A stretch of 64,000 nucleotides of DNA from Aspergillus flavus (taxonomy: Eukaryota > Ascomycota > Eurotiomycetes > Eurotiales > Aspergillaceae): assembly GCF_009017415.1 (NCBI RefSeq), contig NC_092404.1, positions 1,302,001 to 1,366,000 of the forward strand, read 5' to 3'. The translations under genes were made by a program, and so were the position numbers. Position 1 is the first letter of the stretch, and each line of letters starts with the position of its first letter. The notes under the pieces were generated by a model. It saw nothing but the letters and a program-made list of their open reading frames with translations. It was not told the DNA's origin and searched no databases. Shown in pieces: positions 55,931 through 64,000 of the stretch.

Positions 55931-57640
55931 TTATGCCTCTATGACCATTTTTGGGACTATGATGAAGTGATCCCTATATGGCTCGACATAATCGAGTGTA
56001 GTATCGACCAGGCTCAGATCAAATCGGCGCACCAAGGTGGCGAGTGTAAGAAAGAGTTTCGCGCAGGCAAGACTAATATATAGGTAGCATGGTTAGTATC
56101 TCCATAAATTTGCGCAAATCAGGACTATGGAAGAAAAGATGGGGTGAGTACACGTACTTTATACCTAGGCATTGGCGGTTTCCTCTGGAAAATGGTACAA
56201 GCACCGACTCAAGGGATTTTCTTTCTTCGGCCATACCCAGCCGTCTTTCTGGGTTGAATGTGTGCGGATCCGGAAAATGCTGAGTATCCATATGGACAAA
56301 GTATACTGACTGACTCACTGGTGTCTGGCAAAGTATTAGTTATGGTCACTATATGGGGCACTGTACTACACCTACACCAGGAGGTATAATGTGTCCTTTG
56401 TAGTTCAATGCTTCGAAAGGGGCGACTCGTGGAAAATGAGTGGGTACGCCAAAGGAGAGCCGAAGGCCTTCTTGTATTACTGCCCGCTTCGTGGAATCAG
56501 CAAGTAAACTATTTGTCGAAGCAATATAATAAAAAAAGAAGAAAGGGAGGCAGAATCCTATAGTCATACTAGTAGTGGCAGAGTCTCGAGCTCGGGTAGA
56601 TTAGGAACATGATTTGACTGTGGCATCACATGCCTGTAGTCCTAGCATCTCCTGTACTTTGATCACCCTGGGTGCTGGTAGAAAGATCTTCTGCATCACG
56701 TTTGAAGGAATGCACCTACTCCTTGGCATGTTGAAAGGAATGAATCTGAAAAAGTGACAGAACGATGCAAACGGCTGTGTCGCATTTTAATCTCGTTCAG
56801 TGTCCTATATCTTTCAAAGAACAGTGACCTTTACTGTATGCATAATTTGAGATGATGTCCCCACTTAATGCTGAAAAGGCTATAGAGAGATTGATGACAC
56901 TTTGTTCCTCTTGGGCCTTTCCAAAATGCTGCATTGAGTCGTCATTCTCCCCTGAATAAGCGGCTGCATATTTGAAACTGATCATTTAAAGTAGTACTTG
57001 CTCAATATCTTACGGCGAAGCTGATGATGGTTGTGATCAACCTTTGAAACTATTGAATCCGGTACACCGAAGAAGCGAACAAAAGACGAAGATTTGTCTC
57101 TCTTATGAGAATCACCAGCCTATATCTCATTGTAAAAGGACGAATCTCGTATGTGAAGCTCGTTTGGCGTGATACGTACAATCGATCCTTTTGATTTGTC
57201 CGTCTCTCGCAGAAATCCTCAAACGTCTCACAGATAAATTTTACGATACATAGAAGACAGGAAATGGCATTTGTGGCATTTGAAGAACCATGCTTGGCAA
57301 AGTGAACACTTCCATGATATTAAAATATGTCGTGGGCCCATGGTCCCCTTTATTGATAATGGCTTCAAAATGTTGTCGGCTATTCTGAAAGCGCTAGGAA
57401 ATAAATAGCTCGGCAAGCTGTAGGATAAAGCTCCCTGCGAGAAGGAATGGGCTCGATGAACACAATTCTGCGTACATTCATTGTATACATGAACAAGATA
57501 AGAAGTAACCCAAGCTCTACTTATGTTTGAAATGTCAGCTGGGATGTAGAGATACTTGTCTGACATATGTCCAGCGTATCTTCAAATGTTTTGCCGAGGC
57601 GTTGGTATAGCTCGCTTCCAATGCTGCAGGCGATATTAGC
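55931..57640 (-). pseudogene. Cytochrome P450 pseudogene
   Basis: The C-terminal part is nearly intact. It has VIQEGLRLSFGVPTHFPRV (K-helix ExxR), a spliced PPG|TPVSQSVYFVHMD, FPDPHTFNPERRLG, the heme loop PFSRGNRQCLGI with its cysteine, a further intron, and LACAKLFLTLATLVRRFDL to the stop at 55931-55933. Upstream, stop codons appear in every frame. Scattered matches (MPQSNHVPNLPELETLPLL) show frame loss between them, and the oxygen-binding I-helix cannot be found. The type is that of fungal multi-family P450s near CYP58/CYP65 rather than CYP51. No partner biosynthetic gene is present. The left (N-terminal) limit near 57640 is approximate. Confidence 0.8.
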
Positions 57641-58959
57641 GGATTTTCTCTTGAAAGCTACACAGTAGTACACCATCCATAAGTAAATCGGCAGACACTT
57701 GAATGATTATAGCAAGCAGAAGCCACGCTGCTGTGAAATTGGAGGAATGTGTAGGCGGAATTTCCTAGTTACCCTTGCTTGAGGACTTCTGTTTTCTCAT
57801 CAGTTGGAAAGAGAAGGAAAGCCTTTCTCGGGAATTTCATGAACGAACATGTTGGGCATTGCCAAGTTTACCCAACAGCGGACCGGGTACAAGTGTTCAG
57901 CCACAAAAGGTCTGGATTGAAGTTAATATAAGCGCTAGGGACAGTAAAAGACAGGGATCGATCTCTGAGGAATATTCTAGGTCTCTGCTTCAAGTCAAAC
58001 GTGAAAACCTCATGGCCGTTGGCGTCAATATATGATATCATGCAAATAAACCAGGAATATCTGGAAGTACTTTGAAGCTTCTGCAGGAACCGTCACACTT
58101 TACGCATGTTTAGATTTGCGCGTACATGCCGCTCCCATTTGTATGGAAGTTAGACGGTACCGGGGTATTCATGGAGGGGTGTATACGTGTCCCGAGATGC
58201 TTAACTGCACTGCAGCTAGTGGCGAATATACCCAAGTAGCTGATTGGGTTCATGAGAATGCAATCGGGTTCGTTATCCTCAAAACTTGGGTACTGTGATG
58301 TACCTAGTGGGCCAAAGAGGCACCGTATAAAGACAGTGACCAATATTTCACCTCGCCCTAAGGAGGCGTAGCCACTTGACCGGTTCGATAGGCAGAAGGG
58401 AGAAGAGATTGCAGCATTGACTTTTTGAGACCCACGTCAACCAGCGATCAACTCGAAAAAAATTGCAGCCTAATGGTAAACACAGGAAAGGTTGTCAGTC
58501 CAGGTGCAACGTCAGTTCACGAAATGTAGTTCGACAACGTCATGGACGTTAAGTTTAAGTTGCCTGAACGGGGTGGGCGTGGAGTAAAAATTGGGGCTAG
58601 CCGAGGATAGTTAGCGGGGCACGCTGCAACGATGACGTTGAGATCGAGTCGCATGAGTGCAACTTTCGCCAGTCAACCAACTACTATGATGCACTCTCAT
58701 TATTATATCACTACTCTTCCCCGTGAACATGGGTCGCCGGGACTGCCGGAATTTCGCTTTAATACCTAAAGCCCTAGCTGTGTTCTCCCACTTTCATCGT
58801 CTTCGACTCCTCTTCCTTCCTTTTCGCCTTCAACTCTTCCCATTGTATACCCAAACTGGCCAGTTGAACATTTGGGATTGAACCATATTGATCAACACTT
58901 GCGTGGTTATACATACTCTATAAAATCCTGAGCCGGGTAGAAGGTCAGCTGCTTCAATC
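57641..58959. other. Intergenic upstream of SUR7
   Basis: About 1.3 kb. A pyrimidine-rich leader-like tract (C/T-rich, about 58785-58840) precedes SUR7. No gene is supportable in the rest, which may include further decayed sequence near the P450. Confidence 0.45.
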
Positions 58960-59887
58960 ATGGCTTTCAGCAGTATGTTTCTCCCCCTACGGTCGCTCTA
59001 GGCGCAAAACCACTGACATGAACCCGCATAGGAGTAATGCTGGGCTTCCTAGGCCTATTCTTCACGGCCGGAGCTCTGCTACTAATGTTCCTGACCCTGC
59101 TCGGAGGAGCACGGAACTCGGTCCCTTTGAACGAAATCTACTTCCTCCAAGTCGACACAGGCAACATCCCAGGTGCACCATCTGTATCCCGATGGACATT
59201 CTGGAACATCTGCGCTGTCGGCGACAATGGGAAGAGCGATTGTGGAACCTCATACCCTGACTTCCCCTTTGATCCCCCGAGCCACCGCAACTTCGACACA
59301 ACAACCAATATCCCTGCAGCCTTCATCGGGTAAGCAAAACACTCGATCAGACCGAATCGCGACGAATTGAATCCCTAACTAACCCTCCCCAGCACAAACC
59401 ACTACTTCCTGACCTCCCGGTTCACATTCCCATTCCTTATTATCGCGCTTTTCTTCGGCGTTGTATCTCTCTTCACTGGATTCCTGGCCATGTGCACCCG
59501 TATCGGCAGCTACCTCTCATCCCTGATGGCATGGATTTCCTTGGTTTTCCAAATCATCACGACATCCCTGATGACGTAAGTTCGGTCATTGACTACATCA
59601 ATCTCCCTATTAGAAAAAACCGTACTAATACCTATGTTAGCGCCGTCTTTGTCCAGGGTCGCAACAAGTTCAACGCCAACGGCCAAACCGCCCGCCTGGG
59701 CGCCAAGTCATTCGGCTTCATGTGGACTGCTGTAGCCTGTCTCCTCCTCGCTTGCATAATGTACTGCCTCGGAGGCTCCGTCGGCGGTAAAGAAACTGGG
59801 TACAGCGGTCGCGAGCACCGTCGTCGTGGTTTCTTCTCTTCCCAACGGTCCAATAGCGTCCGGAGCAACAAGGAGGCCAACCCATGA
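58960..59887 (+). CDS. SUR7: Sur7 family eisosome/plasma membrane protein
   Basis: Four exons (58960-58972, 59032-59329, 59393-59575, 59641-59887) encode 246 residues. The first exon holds only four codons and one base (MAFS). Four membrane helices are clear: VMLGFLGLFFTAGALLLMFL, FPFLIIALFFGVVSLFTGFL, LSSLMAWISLVFQIITTSLM and FMWTAVACLLLACIMYCLGG. The outside loop has the family W-x-x-W-N-I-C-x8-C pattern (WTFWNICAVGDNGKSDCG). Sur7 proteins mark MCC/eisosome furrows of the plasma membrane and affect cell wall and sphingolipid homeostasis. The tail is basic and Ser/Arg-rich. All phases close. Confidence 0.93.
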
Positions 59888-60647
59888 GTCAGCTAGCCAT
59901 ATAACCCCCGATTCTCTCGGTCTCTCTACGAGGGATAGATTCAGTGAACCATATATCTGGAATCGTGGATGGTGGGTGAGAAATCAAGATTATTATTAAT
60001 AAGGGGTGCATTTCGACGCAGCCTCCAGCTTCGTTCATTATAAGTTTGGGGACGAGTGATGGACAAGTTGTCCAGAGCCCACCCTGTTTACCATAAAACA
60101 TGTGCTTTTCTTTCGCTCGGTTTTTATAATATGGTGGCCTATTTCACGGAGTCCCATGATCTTTATTTGTTTTTCCTTGCTTTTTTATGGATGGTTGGAT
60201 GGTGTATGTGGTGCTTTACGATATCTGATACTCTTTTGTTGTTACTACACGTACAAGGTATTAATTGTAATATAATTGATGTTTTATCGAAAATGGCCAA
60301 GCTTACATATCTATTTGAACTGTATTGTTTTAATCAGTAAGGAATCATATTTCTAGAGTCTAGGCCTCTCTATATACTTTTAAGAAACCATCATTGATAC
60401 ATTCATCATCGAACAGTCATTGCAAGACAGGACGCGTCTAAGACAGAAGGTCTCTCATATCCAGAATCTCTTCTCATAAACCGATCACGTTGAGACGGGA
60501 TATGACGCGGTGGAGATAGACAGGAAGTGCATGATGTCTAATAAAATTTTGATGTTCTAATAAGTCCAGTGGGAAGGAGCAAAGCATTAACCGTGAGGTG
60601 CGTCTGAAGATAGGAAGGAAATAGGTTATGTACTACCGGTGAAAAGC
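59888..60647. other. Intergenic between convergent SUR7 and SSZ1
   Basis: 760 bases between facing stop codons, AT-rich, with a plus-strand frame of 94 codons at 60056-60340 that has no family features. Confidence 0.5.
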
Positions 60648-62637
60648 TTAAGCAGCCTGCACAGCACCGCGAACGGCGTTCTGGCCGCCGACTTCGCGAG
60701 CGGTGATCTGCAGACCCAGGTCGGCGTTGACGTGGACCATCAGCTCGACCTTGCTGCCGGCCTTGACGCCCTTGACGGCAAGCTCGGCAATGGGCTTCTC
60801 AGTCTTCCAGACGATCTCACGGATCTCTTCCTCCTCATCCTCGTCAGAGTCGAAGTCGGAGTCGTCCTCATCTTCTTCAGTCTTGGGCTTCTCCTCCTTG
60901 GGCTTAGGCTCAGGCTTGGTGACCTTGATCTCGCGGACACCCTCGCAAACGCGAATGAAAACGTCGCCACCAGCCTTGGGGGCGTTGTACTGAGCGACAC
61001 GACGAGCGGGGAGGGCGGTCTCAGTGTTCAGGAGAGGCTGGAACTCGACGGTCTCACCGGTGGTGAACTCGACACCAATGGCGTTCTTCAGGTGAGGAGT
61101 GGCAGTGACCATGGGGTGGATAGATTGCTCAATGTCCTCCTGCTCGAACTCCTGGATAAGAGAGGCCTGGATGGCGGCACCCCTGGGGGCCAGCTCAGAG
61201 GGGTTGATGGCGCCAGTGAAGGTCGAAGGGGCAAGGATCTTAGTCTTCTCGGAGAAGATGTTGCGGGCCAGCTGGGCGATCTTGGGAGTGTGAGAGGCAC
61301 CACCAGCGAAGATAACCTAAACCTTAGTCAGAACTTATCTCTTATACTACCGTGGATCCTGAAAAAAAAAAAAAATCACAAGGGACTAACCTCGTCAATG
61401 TCCAAGACATCCAAACCAGCCTTCTGGATAACCTGCTCGATCAAGCCGGTGAACTGGGCGAAGGTCTTGCCGGAGAGAAGTTCGTAGCGAGTACGGTTGA
61501 CAGTGGAGCCGAAATCAATGCCATCTGCGAGACTCTCAATGCTCAAGCTGGCGTTGGTACCCAAGCTCAAGGTCTTGCGAGCAGCCTCACCCTCAAGCTT
61601 CAACTTGGCGAGACCACGAGCGTTCTCGCGAGGATCGGTCTTGTGCTTCTTAATGAACTCCTTGGCGAAATGGTCGATGATGATCTTGTCCAACGAAGCT
61701 CCACCCAACTCGTAGTCATGAGCAGTTGCGAGGATACTGTACATGCCACCACGGCAAGCGAGAACAGCAGCGTCGGATCGGGTACCACCGAGGTCGGCGA
61801 CGACAACAAGCTTGTCAGTAACAGTAGCCTCGGGCCTGGCATCGTAAGCCAGGGCAGCGGCAACAGGCTCATGGATGAGCTGGAGGACCTCAAGGCCAGC
61901 AGCCTTAGCGGAGGCGGTCAAAGCCTCGCGCTGAGCATCGGAGAAGTCAGTGGGGACAGTGATGACGGCGGCATTGACTTCCTTGCCCAGGTAGTCAGAG
62001 GCGGACTGCTTCAAACGACGGAGATGGCGGGTGGCAATCTCGGAGACGGTGACAGTGCTGGGGGTCTCGTTGGTAGAGTCCACAATGGAGAAAGCAACGG
62101 TAGACTCGTGAGGCTGAGGATGCGCCGAGTTATGGCATGGTGTGGCGTCTATCGACTTGAAGCTGTGGGGTATTCATGTCAGCGTTTGTCTCACATGAAG
62201 CAACATTTTTATACTAGGAAGACATACTCCTTGCCAAGGTAATCTCTGAAGTATGCGACAGTGTTCTGGGAGTTGCGGACCAACTGGGCCTTGGCTTGAG
62301 TACCGTGGTACTCCTCACCATCAATGTATGAAAGGACGGAAGGGATTTGACGATCTGTGTATCCGTTAGTTTGTGCTCTTAAGATTACCCGCCACCAAGC
62401 AGTAGTGGACTAACCTCCTTCTTCGTTGGCGATAACCTCCGGCTTGCCCTCCTATATATTGATAACCATTAGTACTACTTTCTTCTGCCTTAACAGTGAT
62501 TCGAAGCCGTGAAAGTAAATCCGAGGTCTTGAATCAGGCTCACATACAGGGTTGATGCGGGCAATGGAACTGGAGGTGTTGCCAAAAGAGATACCGATAG
62601 CGAAACGCTCCGGGGCACCGTTTGTTCCGTCGCTCAT
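60648..62637 (-). CDS. SSZ1: Ribosome-associated Hsp70-like chaperone Ssz1 (Pdr13)
   Basis: Five exons (62548-62637, 62415-62451, 62228-62354, 61391-62162, 60648-61316) encode 564 residues. The nucleotide-binding fold is evident: AIGISFGNTSSSIARI, then AAVITVPTDFSDAQREALTASAKAAG, IHEPVAAALAYD, VVADLGGTRSDAAVLA and VIFAGGASHTPKI. Loops that are DLGTT and DLGGGT in true Hsp70s are altered, as in Ssz1, which binds but does not need to hydrolyse ATP. The substrate-binding half is truncated, replaced by an acidic linker (EEDEDDSDFDSDEDEEEE) and a short beta domain. Ssz1 with zuotin forms RAC, which docks on ribosomes and activates Ssb for nascent chains. It is divergent from RRP40. Confidence 0.94.
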
Positions 62638-63210
62638 TGTGAATTGTGTGTAGGGGGTTCTAGGGAAGAAAGAGGAAAAAGGGAAGGATTCAAGGTAGAG
62701 AGGAATGGAGAAAATGGAGATAGAAATCGGAACACAATTCGGGCTCCGCCTCGGAATGGCTGATTCTCTTCCTTCGTTTTCTGCCAGACGAAGAAAAAAA
62801 ATTTTTGGTCTGTTTGACAAGAAGGCGGGCAGCTGTGGCTAGTGCTTATCGATAGCGCGGTGGCGGTGCGATCTAGACTAAGCCAAAATTGCATGTACAA
62901 TAACTTGTACAGGTCATAGGAGCCGGCCCTTCCTCGCATTGAAAACATTACACAGAGTAGCTCTCAAGCATGGTTAATATAGATCTTAAAGTTATATTAC
63001 TGAGTTATCTATACGTAACCACCAGTACTACCATTGCCTAGTCCACTGATATAATGGCGCAGAAACAATCTCTCACGTGAAGATAGCCGATAAGCAACGA
63101 TTTGCGCTTTTCACAGCCAAGGGCGATCCTTCAAGTCTCCACCATCAGATCTCTTCAAAAGCAAAGACAAACCACCACAACAACCCGGCTGGTTGATTTA
63201 CTCCCTCAAA
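62638..63210. promoter_or_regulatory. Divergent promoter between SSZ1 and RRP40
   Basis: 573 bases between opposed start codons of two RNA/translation genes. Nothing sharper than AT-rich tracts and an A-rich block near 62789-62803 is visible. Confidence 0.45.
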
Positions 63211-64000
63211 ATGGCGTCGCCATTAATTCTACTCCCAGGCGACGAAGTTCCCTCTGAATATCTACCATCCAACAATTCCGCTCCCTTGAGACTCGGAGCA
63301 GGTCTTCGTCTCCTGTCGCAACCATCGTCGAATCCCCCCAGCCATGTCATAACTGCCACGCAACCCGGGCTCCTCTCAACAGATAACAAAAGAAATGCCG
63401 TCTCTATCCTCTCTACCCCAAACCGTCGCTACCTCCCGACACCCGGCGATCTCGTGATAGCGCAAATCCACCACTCCAGTCCGGATTACTTCCATTGCAT
63501 GATTACACCGCAAGCGCCCCAGGCGCTGCTGGGACAGCTTTCATTTGAAGGTGCGACGAAGAAGACACGGCCGATGTTGAAACAGGGTGATCTGGTTTAT
63601 GCTCGTGTGTTGTCGACTGGTCTGGGCGCTGGCGCGGAGGTTGAGCTTACGTGTGTCAATCCGGCGACGGGACGGGCTGATGGAGGATTGGGTCCGTTGA
63701 CTGGGGGTATGGTTTTTGATGTGTCGACAGGGTTGGCGGCTCGGTTGATAAAGGCGAGCTCCTCGTCGGCGGAGCAACAGGATGGTGTGGCAGGGTTGGT
63801 GGTCTTGGATGAACTGGGCAAGAAGTTGGAGAAGGCCGGTGGATTTGAGATCGCTGTGGGGAGGAATGGCAAGGTTTGGGTGGATTGTGCCAATGGAGGC
63901 GATTATGCTGTTAAGGCGACGGTCGCAATCGGGCGATGCCTGAGTACCATCGATGAGCATGAACTGAGCTCGACAGATCAGAGGAAACTGGTGACCAGGA
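63211..64000 (+). CDS. RRP40: Exosome cap subunit Rrp40, cut by right window edge
   Basis: An open frame from the ATG at 63211 runs to the window end without a stop (263 codons visible). The start MASPLILLPGDEVP leads to an N-terminal domain (about 1-75). The S1 RNA-binding domain (about 80-165) has PTPGDLVIAQIHHSSPDYF and LKQGDLVYARVLS. The KH-like domain contains the family marker GRNG in FEIAVGRNGKVWVDC. Rrp40 is one of three S1/KH cap proteins on the nine-subunit exosome ring, guiding RNA to Rrp44 and Rrp6 for 3'-5' decay and 5.8S rRNA maturation. The visible length is close to the whole protein; little is likely missing. An intron beyond the edge cannot be excluded. Confidence 0.92.
   Translation, partial: MASPLILLPGDEVPSEYLPSNNSAPLRLGAGLRLLSQPSSNPPSHVITATQPGLLSTDNKRNAVSILSTPNRRYLPTPGDLVIAQIHHSSPDYFHCMITPQAPQALLGQLSFEGATKKTRPMLKQGDLVYARVLSTGLGAGAEVELTCVNPATGRADGGLGPLTGGMVFDVSTGLAARLIKASSSSAEQQDGVAGLVVLDELGKKLEKAGGFEIAVGRNGKVWVDCANGGDYAVKATVAIGRCLSTIDEHELSSTDQRKLVTR

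Noticed and set aside
60639..62242. Long plus-strand open frames (282 and 296 codons) across SSZ1
   Set aside because: They are antisense to well-supported SSZ1 exons and arise from its codon bias; their peptides are low-complexity Leu/Gly/Ser with no family features.
1..64000. CRISPR arrays, bacterial-type operons or rRNA genes
   Set aside because: None seen. The repeats present are FG-coding units, microsatellites and short palindromes typical of a fungal nuclear genome.

Overview
The window reads as nuclear DNA of a filamentous ascomycete, most likely a member of the Eurotiales (Aspergillus or a close relative). The basis is protein-coding genes with frequent short GT-AG introns (mostly about 50-80 nt), lariat-like CTAAC/CTGAC signals just before acceptors, and gene content such as a GRAM-PH-GRAM Atg26 sterol glucosyltransferase, a Sur7 eisosome protein, a DASH subunit and fungal Zn2Cys6 and C2H2 regulators. 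I rebuilt the gene models by hand, checking splice sites and reading frame across every junction; gene spans below include introns. The genus is an inference.

Layout. 1-7.6 kb: two nuclear-pore genes (Nup42/Amo1-like, cut by the left edge, and an ELYS-like gene), the latter head-to-head with condensin SMC4. 9.1-10.8 kb: LST7/folliculin, followed upstream by an unusually long 5.6-kb stretch with no supportable gene. 16.3-20.4 kb: GRC3 and RPA34, a divergent pair serving rRNA processing and RNA polymerase I. 21.9-26.2 kb: ATG26. 26.8-28.7 kb: prefoldin subunit 3 and a small unknown gene. 29.4-36.7 kb is the most accessory-looking part: a C2H2 gene with no visible start, a Zn2Cys6 regulator, a second-looking form of the complex I PSST (NDUFS7) subunit and a glycoside hydrolase family 2 enzyme. 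The last two are divergent around three copies of an ATATCG-centred element, two of which form a perfect 14-bp inverted repeat. 37.4-40.5 kb: VMA12 and an allantoinase whose upstream region carries a dense run of GATAAG sites. 43-46 kb: an Arb2-domain gene and mitochondrial uS14 (MRP2).

46.5-48.3 kb holds an intron-containing tRNA-Ser(CGA), a decayed inverted copy of it and the tail of a Tc1/mariner transposase with RIP-like stops. 48.3-54.4 kb: ATP18, SPC19, RSM22 and a Rogdi/RAV2 gene. 55-57.6 kb: an orphan single-exon gene with a His...Cys pattern and a cytochrome P450 pseudogene. 59-64 kb: SUR7, the ribosome-associated Hsp70 SSZ1, and RRP40 of the exosome, cut by the right edge.

Most genes are housekeeping and are not a pathway. 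The recurring themes are ribosome and RNA maturation (GRC3, RPA34, SSZ1, RRP40, MRP2, RSM22), V-ATPase assembly (VMA12, RAV2), mitochondrial energy complexes (PSST, ATP18) and mitosis or nuclear structure (SMC4, ELYS, SPC19). The candidate for something undescribed is the regulator - PSST paralogue - GH2 trio at 30.6-36.7 kb with its shared palindromic element.
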